Part shown: in pieces, positions 10,124-17,524 of the stretch
Layout of the letters: the number at the start of each line of letters is the position of its first letter
Position numbering within the stretch: the first letter of the stretch is position 1
From: Shewanella morhuae
GTDB lineage: Bacteria > Pseudomonadota > Gammaproteobacteria > Enterobacterales > Shewanellaceae
Direction: 5' to 3'
DNA: 64,000 nucleotides
Assembly (NCBI RefSeq): GCF_900156405.1
Contig: NZ_FTNN01000001.1
Coordinates: 84,332 to 148,331 of the forward strand
Made by a program: the position numbers and the translations under genes
The notes under the pieces: model-generated
Told to the model about the DNA's origin: nothing
The model's input: the letters and a program-made list of their open reading frames with translations, nothing else
The model's database searches: none

Positions 10124-10399
10124 ATGACAATATTAAAACATTGCCCGTGTTGTAAGAAGACAATTTCATTATTAAAATTAGTTCTTAGTAGAGAAGGAAA
10201 GTGTTATCACTGTGGAGAGTCATTTGATTTCTCATGTAATTATCAATTACTGGCATTTGCATCCTTCATGTATGCTGCCACATATAAGATATTGTTCATA
10301 AATCAAATGTCTAGCATTTTTATAAATATCTCTTTAATAGTATTGCCAATATTGTTACTTGTTTATTTATTTATACGAATTGATGAAATCAGGAATTAA
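10124..10399 (+). CDS. Small zinc-ribbon membrane protein
   Basis: A 91-residue protein with two cysteine clusters, CPCC at 7-10 and CYHC at 27-30, spaced like a short zinc ribbon, followed by two hydrophobic segments (about 42-60 and 65-85). It appears AT-rich compared with the core genes, and lies in a gap full of repeats and gene remnants, so it is probably acquired. CGAGGTATAGGTT precedes the ATG, giving a usable ribosome site. Function is unknown; single-domain proteins of this layout occur beside many unrelated genes. Confidence 0.55.
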   Translation: MTILKHCPCCKKTISLLKLVLSREGKCYHCGESFDFSCNYQLLAFASFMYAATYKILFINQMSSIFINISLIVLPILLLVYLFIRIDEIRN

Positions 10400-10511
10400 A
10401 TTACTTATTAAATTACTTATTAAATTTATATGTACTTAATGATTTATAAATCCAGATATGATAATTGGTTCACTTTTTTGAAATCTTTTATTTAAGTCTG
10501 ATACTTTATGA

Positions 10512-10643
10512 TGGTGCAACCATCTGAGTCAGCAAACGGGCATTCCGTTTCATTTTGCCGATTATCTTGAACTTATCGATTGGACGGGCCGAGCCATTCG
10601 CCTCGATAAAAAAGTTAAGCTTCCAAAACTCCTTAATGGCTAA
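10512..10643 (+). pseudogene. Fragment of an IS200-like/REP-associated (Y1) transposase
   Basis: An in-frame fragment of about 43 codons with no start, reading ...TGIPFHFADYLELIDWT then GRAIRLDKK and ending LLNG-stop. From memory this matches the segment after the catalytic domain in Y1_Tnp REP-associated transposases, which carry a YLxLVDxTGRxIRxDKRG motif. The catalytic HUH region and the C-terminus are absent. Its last codons run into the left 22-bp inverted repeat. Confidence 0.55.
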
Positions 10644-10657
10644 ATTTGCCCAACGCG
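10636..10657 (+). repeat. Left copy of a 22-bp inverted repeat
   Basis: Perfectly complementary to 10867-10888. It begins ATGGCTAAATTT and ends CCCAACGCG. With the right copy it brackets 209 bases that hold no open frame. Pairing can continue inward with TAAAA/TTTTA after a small bulge. Confidence 0.75.
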
Positions 10658-10866
10658 GTTAAAACGTCAATTTAGCCGAATTTTATAAGGTTCAGAATGT
10701 ATACAATTTAATAGAGTAATTTATCACCTATCAAAACTACTATTATAAGTCGGTTATCAAAATCTCTAAGGAGATTATGGCAAAATTTTAATGTTTAGGT
10801 TTAAGGTGTATTTGATATTGAAAACAAGTTGTTACCTCATGCATAAATCTAACTTTACACTTTTAG

Positions 10867-10888
10867 CGCGTTGGGCAAATTTAGCCAT
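10867..10888 (-). repeat. Right copy of a 22-bp inverted repeat
   Basis: Inverse complement of 10636-10657. It overlaps the last codons and stop of the truncated HigA frame, so the repeat marks the breakpoint of that gene. The whole unit, 253 bp, could be a MITE or the remains of a larger insertion. Confidence 0.75.
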
Positions 10889-11192
10889 CTACGGCATTGA
10901 GTAACTTACTCACATTACTTTTTGAACCTAATTCAGGAAGATCTGCAACACCCAGACGATACTGAGACATAAGCGTTTTCAATACAGCTATACCACTGTC
11001 CATTTCGGCAATGGCAGCATTAAATTCAGCAAATTCATCAGCCTGTTCTTCCCATAGCTCAATACTAAGTGACAACATCTCAATCAAAAACTTGTTCGAG
11101 TCATAGTCATCAACTAGGTTGTCCATTAATGCCAATGCCTGCTCGTAGTCGTCCTGAGTTTCAATGTGAGCGAGGTATGGCACTTTGGCCAA
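10881..11192 (-). pseudogene. higA: Truncated HigA-family antitoxin without toxin
   Basis: The frame encodes 103 residues: YLAHIETQDDYEQALALMD, then LWEEQADEFAEFNAAIAEMD, then GIAVLKTLMSQYRLGVADLPELGSKS-type sequence. This tracks the N-terminal and linker parts of E. coli HigA (which reads QYTQALELVD...PEFAEFNA...GIAVIRTLMDQYGLTLSDLPEIGSKS). HigA continues through the rest of an HTH domain; here the frame stops after VSKLLNAVDG, at a 22-bp inverted repeat. The only nearby start is TTG, and related sequence reads through upstream of it, so the 5' end is doubtful too. No HigB toxin is present. It is probably dead, or at most a partial protein. Confidence 0.7.
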
Positions 11193-11212
11193 TGCTTCTC
11201 TAATTTCAATAC

Positions 11213-11256
11213 TGTAGTGGCATAGTGATGAGGAATCTTCTGATTTGTAGTGGCAT
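11213..11256. repeat. 11-bp direct repeat upstream of the higA fragment
   Basis: TGTAGTGGCAT occurs at 11213-11223 and again at 11246-11256, a 33-base period, between the EAL gene stop and the higA fragment. It may be leftover operator repeats or a short duplication. Confidence 0.5.
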
Positions 11257-11259
11257 GAC

Positions 11260-13524
11260 TCAATTAGCGCTCATTTTCTTGGCGAACCAATGCGTGGGAG
11301 TTTGCATTCTAAAGGTTTTAAGCCATAGATTTGCTGGAGCGGGTTTACCGAATAGATAGCCTTGAAACTGTTCGCATCCTAGTGCAGTGAGTTGCAATAA
11401 CTGAGCTTCGGTTTCGATACCTTCGGCAATCACGTTGAGTTTTAAGCTCTTGGCTAACAGGATAGCCGCTTTGACAATTTGGGTGTGGCGTTCGCTAATG
11501 CCCATTTGACTGACAAATAAACGATCGATTTTAATCGTGTCGGCACTAATATCGATTAATTGACTTAATGATGCATGGCCAGTGCCAAAATCGTCAATGG
11601 CGATAGAAACCCCCATGCGAGCTAAGGTATTTAGGCGCCTTCCCGTTTCTTTATGGGTTGAAAATACTGAGGTTTCAGTAATTTCAATTTCTAATAATGG
11701 AATGAGTTCTGGATGATTCATATAGGTTTGGATCAACACTTTAAAGAAGCGATCCGACAGAATATCCTGCCCTGATAAGTTGAAGGCAATCCTGACTAGT
11801 GGCACGTTTTCCGGCCAAGAACGGATCAACTGAAGTAATTGCCTGAAGACTTTTATCGCAAAAATAGCCTGTAATTGAGATGACTCTATGATGGGGATAA
11901 ACGTATTCGGCATAATCATAGTGCCGTTTTCATCGAACATTCTTGCCAGCGCTTCAAAGCTAATAATGTGGCCATCGGCCATCACTTTGGGCTGCAGCCA
12001 CATTTCAAGGCGATTATGTTTCAGCGCATCCCGAACTCTGGCTTTCTGCGATGATGCTTCGAGAAGGTTATTAATCAAACTAATGTAGTACACCATGACT
12101 GGGTTAGCTTGGGTGGTTTGTTTAATGGCAATTAAGCATTGCTCTGCGGCTTGCTGTGGTGAGGCTTTATTACCCGAGCTGCAACCGACTCGGCACTCGA
12201 GATTAAATTCAATTTGCTGTTCTTGCTTAAGCTGCAGGTTTGTTGGAATACGCTTTCGTAATTGTAGCGCTAGGTTTTCGGGGGAAATCAGCGGCAGACT
12301 GGTAAACTCAAGTGCAAACGACGCGCCCCTAAACCGATATATTTTTGCTTGATGCCCAAAGCGATTTTTGAGTTCGACCGCAAAGGCTTTTAGGATAGCA
12401 TCCCCGTAATTCATGCCAAAGGCAGCATTGATTTGACTCAGATTATCAATTTTGACTATGGCAACGCTCATGTCCAAATGGATCATACTTGGAGCTGGGT
12501 TATACCAGTGATTCTCGTTTGGTAATCCGGTCACTAAATCATAGAAATGTGTGCTGATATGGTGCTTTTTAAGTCGGCTCAGTTCAATCGCATGGTTTGC
12601 TTGTTCTGTGACATCGTGGCAGTGGAACAACAAAGTATCATGGTGCGATAAGGAGGCTTTCTGCAGTAGATATTTAATACTGTTATTGTTTTTTAAATGA
12701 GTCGGAAACGAGGCCGCCAGTAAATTTGTGCTGGTGTCTTCGGTAAGTTCAAAAATGTCACATAGGCGAGTGCGGTTGAGTGTGACCTCTCCGGCGATTT
12801 CTTTGGCCGCATTATTCAAGTTGATAATCACTCCGGCCTCATTGCAAAAGAAGGAAGCGGTACCATTGTTTTCAAATATTTCAGCATATTGTTCTAAGGT
12901 ACGTTGCAGATCATTTTGATGCTGGATCATTTTCTGCGCATGGACTTTCTGGGTTTTTAGCAGGCGCATCGCCGATAAGGGAATGCAGATATTAAAAAAG
13001 ACAAAAAGCAAGCCATTCAAATAAGCATGGGTCGCAGGCAGGCTGATATCAATATCAATAATAGGGGGAATATTTTGGTTACGCAGTAGCAGTAAAAAAG
13101 GCAATACATTAAAAAACATCATAATAACGGCCACTTTTCTGCCAAATAGAAAAAGTGCCATTAAGGGCAAGGTATATAAGAAAGTAATCCCTGCCTGCGA
13201 TAAGTTAAAGTCAGGGATAAACAAGAGTATAGAAATGCAGGCGGCAATCACCATGGCCAGTAGGCTGATTGAGCTGACGAATAAATATTTGCGCGTAAAC
13301 CATAAAGTTAATATCAGTACGGTTAAAAAACTGACCGTAATGCTGATAATAAAAACGAGGTTTAACTCATACGCAATTAAAGAGCTATGCAGCACTATGC
13401 TAGCGGTCAAAATCGCGCCACTGAGCAGAATAATCCGCAATAAGCTAGTTTTTAATATTGTTCTATCAGGATTTAAAATGTCTTGATCCCTGATAAGCAA
13501 AAAACTTTTCAGCCATTGAAGCAA
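11260..13524 (-). CDS. Membrane GGDEF/EAL protein, probable c-di-GMP phosphodiesterase
   Basis: A 754-residue protein: six or so membrane helices (about 25-200), a PAS-like segment (about 205-310), GGDEF domain (about 325-490) and EAL domain (about 500-745). The GGDEF active site reads RGASF, so cyclase activity is unlikely. The EAL domain keeps the catalytic set: FEALAR, FNLSGQD, EITETS, IDDFGTG, IKIDRLF, EGIETE and QGYLFGKP. It should hydrolyse c-di-GMP at the inner membrane, perhaps regulated by the degenerate GGDEF domain or by the membrane sensor. It is a lone gene; its 3' end abuts the higA fragment. Confidence 0.9.
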   Translation of the reverse strand: MLQWLKSFLLIRDQDILNPDRTILKTSLLRIILLSGAILTASIVLHSSLIAYELNLVFIISITVSFLTVLILTLWFTRKYLFVSSISLLAMVIAACISILLFIPDFNLSQAGITFLYTLPLMALFLFGRKVAVIMMFFNVLPFLLLLRNQNIPPIIDIDISLPATHAYLNGLLFVFFNICIPLSAMRLLKTQKVHAQKMIQHQNDLQRTLEQYAEIFENNGTASFFCNEAGVIINLNNAAKEIAGEVTLNRTRLCDIFELTEDTSTNLLAASFPTHLKNNNSIKYLLQKASLSHHDTLLFHCHDVTEQANHAIELSRLKKHHISTHFYDLVTGLPNENHWYNPAPSMIHLDMSVAIVKIDNLSQINAAFGMNYGDAILKAFAVELKNRFGHQAKIYRFRGASFALEFTSLPLISPENLALQLRKRIPTNLQLKQEQQIEFNLECRVGCSSGNKASPQQAAEQCLIAIKQTTQANPVMVYYISLINNLLEASSQKARVRDALKHNRLEMWLQPKVMADGHIISFEALARMFDENGTMIMPNTFIPIIESSQLQAIFAIKVFRQLLQLIRSWPENVPLVRIAFNLSGQDILSDRFFKVLIQTYMNHPELIPLLEIEITETSVFSTHKETGRRLNTLARMGVSIAIDDFGTGHASLSQLIDISADTIKIDRLFVSQMGISERHTQIVKAAILLAKSLKLNVIAEGIETEAQLLQLTALGCEQFQGYLFGKPAPANLWLKTFRMQTPTHWFAKKMSAN

Positions 13525-13819
13525 AAAGAGTCCTTATTCCATACGGAAGTCATGCCTGTTACTTAGTGCATAACTTATATCATAATTCACTCAATCGTCA
13601 TACTAATAGATAAATGCATCTATACATCAGTTGGTTATGGTTTTCAGTCTGTTTGAATTATTGGGAATATACTGCGAGTAATTGACTAAAGCTGCGAGTT
13701 GCTGGCAGATGTAGTTTGATAACGAGCATATTCATAATCCAGATTTTTAGGCACAATAACTTTCCTTTGTATTAGGGGGCTGACACTCAATGGAACAAAA
13801 CTCACGGTAAGAGGTTTTT

Positions 13820-13876
13820 ATGCCGGAAAAGCTTAATAAACTAGAGGAGTTACTCCCTAATATAGTGGCTAACTGA
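13820..13876 (+). other. 18-codon micro-frame followed by a hairpin
   Basis: ATG with AAGAGG five to six bases upstream opens a frame reading MPEKLNKLEELLPNIVAN and then TGA. A 9-bp hairpin (ATAGTGGCT/AGCCACTAT, 13862-13889) overlaps its end, with no T run. It could be a leader peptide, the broken start of a lost gene, or chance. No gene follows on this strand for 970 bases. Confidence 0.25.
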
Positions 13877-13889
13877 ATTCAGCCACTAT

Positions 13890-14363
13890 TAGAAAAATAA
13901 TTGCATAGGTTAGTGTTCATCTAGATCAAAATTATTCATCATGAGATGAAGAGTTGAGACAGGCATAACTCTTTTTGGAGGCTAGATACCTCCGGTTACC
14001 CGATTAGCATATTAACTTGTACTACAAAATAAATGGGACAAACACATTAATAAAAGATAGGACAGGTTGAACTCTTTTGGGATTAACAGCCAACACTGCA
14101 ACTTCAAGAGTTCACCTTCCCTGCAAAGTTGCTGAAGGGCGTTGAGGAAAATCGCGTTAGCGATTTTTGAATAAGCACGAAGCAAGTAGTCAATGCATGT
14201 AACTTTGCTAGGGCGTCTTGGATAATCCAAGGAGGATAGGGCGAGCGTCCTCCTTGGTCGATTCTCTAATAAAAATCAGGGGGCGAAGCGCCACGACCTT
14301 GATATGGATTTCGACTTTGATTTCGATTCAAAAATCCAAACGAAGTTTGGAAACCTAAGAGTT
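13890..14363. other. Hairpin-rich non-coding stretch
   Basis: There is no credible gene. It holds several compact hairpins: AAATCGC/GCGATTT with GTTA loop and T tail (14148-14168), a 10-bp perfect stem CCAAGGAGGA/TCCTCCTTGG (14227-14257), GGCG-AAG-CGCC (14282-14292) and CCAAAC-GAA-GTTTGG (14336-14350). A minus-strand frame at 14012-14230 has no family resemblance and is read as chance. The look is that of decayed REP or insertion-element sequence. Confidence 0.5.
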
Positions 14364-14642
14364 TTACTCTTCTGGAACTGTAAATGCCGCTTCTGCTTTC
14401 TCTAACTCTTGCTCGGTTTTAAGCTCAAATGCTTGCTGCTTTTTAAGCTTGGCTTCTTCTTCGAGTGCCGCTTCTCTTTGTTTAAATTCGTGTCTCTCTG
14501 GTTTAGTCAAAAACTTAAACGCGAGCTTGTTGCCCAGCACGTAGGCGACCACGTCTTCGCCTTTTACTCGGCGCTCATCAACACGTTGTGAAAAACGGGC
14601 GTTATCGCGGGCTTTACGTTCTGCGGCATTTAACTTACTCAT
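14364..14642 (-). CDS. Conserved hypothetical charged/coiled-coil protein
   Basis: A 92-residue soluble protein rich in Glu, Lys and Ala. The second half (about 50-88) is a continuous charged helix likely to form a coiled coil; the first half begins MSKLNAAERKARDNARFSQR. I recall similar short proteins only as unnamed Shewanella-type hypotheticals. It stands alone, divergent from the DEAD-box helicase gene. Function is unknown. Confidence 0.65.
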   Translation of the reverse strand: MSKLNAAERKARDNARFSQRVDERRVKGEDVVAYVLGNKLAFKFLTKPERHEFKQREAALEEEAKLKKQQAFELKTEQELEKAEAAFTVPEE

Positions 14643-14849
14643 AATCTTGTCTCTTCATTTAGTTAATCACGGTAGTGTTCCACTACGTTCAGTTAAACAA
14701 ATGAGTTGTGTTGCACATTCATAAAGCTGATTGGAGGGGATTCTACCATAAGCTAGCCCGAAATCAGCGGAGTAAAAGCCGAAACAATATTGGTATTCCC
14801 ATTCGACACTGAGTAAACTTTCGCTCCCATGTGTTGATCCGGTGCTGTA

Positions 14850-16250
14850 ATGACCTTTCCCGAGCTTTCTTCTTCCCCTGAGTCGTTAACTTTTGCCAAG
14901 CTTGGCTTAAATTCGGCATTACTTAAGGCGTTGCCTGCAGAGTTGGTGCAACCCACTCGGGTGCAGCAGTTGGCTATTCCTGTGGTGCTAGCGGGGCAAG
15001 ATGTATTGGCTTTAGCGCAAACAGGCAGCGGTAAGACGTTGGCCTTTGGTTTGCCACTGTTACAAAAACTGCAGCAATCATTACCATCGTTATCTCAATC
15101 ACTGATATCGCCAAAATCCATAAATACCGCTAAGCATAACGCCAAAGGTGGCGGTGTTTATCAAGCCGAAGCTTTTGCATCTGTGCTGATATTAGTACCA
15201 ACCCGCGAGTTGGCAATGCAAGTAACCGAGGCGTTGCAAACCTTGGCGAGTAATCTATTCGCGCAATATGCGACGTTACAGCCGATTACTATTCAAACCC
15301 TTTGCGGCGGCGTTGAGCTTGAAACGCAATTAGCAGAGTTAGCCGCCAAGCCGCAGGTGTTGGTGGCAACGCCGGGGCGATTACTCGATTTATGTCAGCA
15401 ATCGCATATCGCCCTTAGCGTAATAAAGTATTTAGTGTTCGATGAAGCCGACCGTTTACTTGAGATGGGCTTTTGGCCTGATATACAAAAGCTATTAGCG
15501 TTAATGCCTAAAGCTCGCCAAACCTTGTTATTCTCAGCGACCTTTCCGCCAGCGTTAGAACAAGTCGCGAGCCAATTATTAAACCATAGCGCGCAGCGTA
15601 TTGAAGCCCAACAACTTAACTCAGTGGTCGCTGAGATTGAAGAACAGCTGTATTTAGTCAACAAGGGCAGTAAGGCGCAGGTGTTAATTGCGTTATTAAA
15701 ACAATATCAATGGCCGCAGGTGCTAGTGTTTATCAGTGCTCGTGATGATGCCGATGCGGTTGCCAAGCGCCTTGCTAAAGCGGGGATGAAAGTTGCTGCA
15801 CTGCACGGTGAAAAAGATCAAACTATACGCAGCCAAACCTTAGCTGACTTTAAAGCCAATAAGCTGCAAGTATTAGTGGCCACAGATTTAATGGCGCGTG
15901 GCATTCATGTCGATGCTTTGCCTGTGGTGATTAATTTGGATTTGCCCATGAGCGCGCCAGTGTATGTGCACCGAATTGGCCGCACTGCCAGAGCAGGTGC
16001 CAAAGGGCTGGCGATTTCCCTTGTGTGCCATAGCGAAATGCCAACCCTAGCCGCAATCCGCACCTTGACCACACGGGAGTTGCCACTGGCATTATTGGCC
16101 GATTTTCCGGTAACGGATAAGCCAAGTGAAAAAGCTAGTGATGTTGTAGAGGGTGACAAGGTTGAACGTAAACGAGCGCCGCGGGATAAACAGGCAAACC
16201 GCCGTAGCATTAATAAGCACAGCGCCAAAGAGTTTAAAGGTAAGCGTTGA
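14850..16250 (+). CDS. DEAD-box ATP-dependent RNA helicase, RhlE-like
   Basis: A 466-residue helicase with all core motifs: Q motif region TRVQQLAIP, AQTGSGKT (I), PTRELAMQ (Ia), TPGRLLDL (Ib), DEAD (II), SATFP (III), ATDLMARGIHV (V) and HRIGRTARAG (VI). A basic tail (last about 40 residues, ending KEFKGKR) may bind RNA. A stretch of about 35 residues between motifs I and Ia, rich in Ser and Lys, is longer than usual. The likely role is ribosome assembly or RNA remodelling. The acetyltransferase gene follows 27 bases later. Confidence 0.92.
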   Translation: MTFPELSSSPESLTFAKLGLNSALLKALPAELVQPTRVQQLAIPVVLAGQDVLALAQTGSGKTLAFGLPLLQKLQQSLPSLSQSLISPKSINTAKHNAKGGGVYQAEAFASVLILVPTRELAMQVTEALQTLASNLFAQYATLQPITIQTLCGGVELETQLAELAAKPQVLVATPGRLLDLCQQSHIALSVIKYLVFDEADRLLEMGFWPDIQKLLALMPKARQTLLFSATFPPALEQVASQLLNHSAQRIEAQQLNSVVAEIEEQLYLVNKGSKAQVLIALLKQYQWPQVLVFISARDDADAVAKRLAKAGMKVAALHGEKDQTIRSQTLADFKANKLQVLVATDLMARGIHVDALPVVINLDLPMSAPVYVHRIGRTARAGAKGLAISLVCHSEMPTLAAIRTLTTRELPLALLADFPVTDKPSEKASDVVEGDKVERKRAPRDKQANRRSINKHSAKEFKGKR

Positions 16251-16277
16251 TTGCTTGAAGCTGAAAGGAGTTAAGTG

Positions 16278-16859
16278 ATGGCATCAACCTTAGGGTTAAG
16301 TAAAGCACTGCATAACATGGTGAATAACGGTTTAACGACTCAGCACTTTATGCTTCGACCATTTCAGCGAGCGGATCTTAAGGCTTTTGCCGCCTATCGC
16401 GCCGACCCTCAGGTTGCTAAATATCAAAGCTGGAGCAATTACAGCGATAGCGATGCTATAACCCTTTATGAAGGCATGGATTATACGCAATTTGGCGCCG
16501 CAGGAAATTGGTTTCAGTTAGTGATTGTCTCTACGGCGGGAGCCACTTTGACCAAGCTCGTTGGCGATCTGGCGCTACATTTTATCGATGAACAACAGGT
16601 TGAAATTGGCTTTACGATTGCGCCTGAGTATCAAGGTCAACATATCGCTTTTGAAGCCGTCAGCGCATTGCTGGATTACCTCTTTATTGAACTCGATAAA
16701 CATCGGGTGATTGCCGTCACCGATACACAAAATCTAGCCTGCTGTCGTTTACTGGAAAAACTCCATTTTAGGCGCGAAGCCAATTATGTAAAAAACACCT
16801 TTTTTAAGGGCGCATGGGGCGATGAGTATCTTTATGCCATGTTAAAAAATGAGTATTAA
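16278..16859 (+). CDS. GNAT-family N-acetyltransferase, RimJ/RimL-like
   Basis: A 193-residue single-domain acetyltransferase. It opens with LTTQHFMLRPFQRADLKAFA, as RimJ/RimL-type enzymes do, and has the acetyl-CoA segment IAPEYQGQHIAFEAVSALL and the C-terminal NLACCRLLEKLHFRREA. ATG at 16278 lies eight bases after AAGGAG, a better start than the adjoining GTG. It probably shares a transcript with the helicase. The substrate (protein N-terminus, small amine or antibiotic) is not predictable. Its last four bases overlap the convergent gene. Confidence 0.85.
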   Translation: MASTLGLSKALHNMVNNGLTTQHFMLRPFQRADLKAFAAYRADPQVAKYQSWSNYSDSDAITLYEGMDYTQFGAAGNWFQLVIVSTAGATLTKLVGDLALHFIDEQQVEIGFTIAPEYQGQHIAFEAVSALLDYLFIELDKHRVIAVTDTQNLACCRLLEKLHFRREANYVKNTFFKGAWGDEYLYAMLKNEY

Positions 16860-17164
16860 TAAACCAAGGCAAAAATAAAACCGCATAAAAGAATAACAGA
16901 ACAAAGGTAGCTAATGCGTTTTTCATTTCGGGTAAATTGAGTCAGCCTTAAATCTTCTTGTGTAGAGAGAAAGCCATATTGTAGTGACTCGCGAATGTAG
17001 GCACTTCTGGCTGTACTGAGCCGGGCTTTCATCGGATTCGCCGAAGCTTTATGCCATTCTTCTGGATAATACTTTTCAACGTGACGCTGGATTTTAGCAA
17101 AGTTTTTAAATTGAACGACTAATAGAATAGTTATACATAGGTTCGCGATTACAATGAAATACAT
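16856..17164 (-). CDS. Small two-helix membrane protein, UspB-like
   Basis: A 102-residue protein with an N-terminal membrane helix (about 2-18), a basic/acidic cytoplasmic middle, and a C-terminal helix (about 84-101). Size, topology and the middle-to-C-terminal pattern resemble universal stress protein B, but identity to E. coli UspB appears low. Its stop overlaps the end of the acetyltransferase gene by four bases, and a Fur-type palindrome lies 132 bases upstream of its start. Confidence 0.6.
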   Translation of the reverse strand: MYFIVIANLCITILLVVQFKNFAKIQRHVEKYYPEEWHKASANPMKARLSTARSAYIRESLQYGFLSTQEDLRLTQFTRNEKRISYLCSVILLCGFIFALVY

Positions 17165-17295
17165 GATGGTGAAGAGTTTATTTAATAAAGACAGATAGCT
17201 AACTTAATCTAATACAGACTAAAAAATCTAGCCGTAACTGTTTAGGTCGTTAAAGTCCAACTAAAGACTGGTATACCAAACATGAAGTGCAAGAA

Positions 17296-17310
17296 TGATA
17301 ATTATTATCA
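17296..17310. promoter_or_regulatory. Candidate Fur box
   Basis: TGATAATTATTATCA is an exact 7-1-7 Fur palindrome (TGATAAT-N-ATTATCA). It lies in the 360-base gap between the UspB-like gene (132 bases upstream of its start) and the M48 lipoprotein gene (215 bases upstream of its start). Either or both could be iron-regulated; an unannotated short transcript is also possible. Confidence 0.6.
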
Positions 17311-17524
17311 CCTAGTGTTTTTTGCAAGATATTTACATTTGTTAATTTTTATGGAGATTGTTTTTTTGTCATGGTGACGGTAAAAAAGGTGTTGAGTTAC
17401 TTTAATCGTCTTGTATTGACTTACATTTGGCTTCTTGGCCTTATCTCAGTAAAATATCTTCATTAGCTGAGCCTCTGTTGGCTCAAGGATTTTCACGCCC
17501 GTTATGGGATTTAAGGAGTGCTAC

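Noticed and set aside
10636..10888. Integron attC site
   Set aside because: GCCCAAC and GTTGGGC fit the inverse core and core consensus, and TA genes are common integron cassettes. But the repeat extends about 11 bases outside the core, which attC sites do not do, the spacing of some 230 bases is longer than known sites, and no integrase or cassette array is visible.
14012..14230. Leftward open frame of 72 codons
   Set aside because: No ribosome site, no family resemblance, and it lies in hairpin-rich debris; treated as chance.
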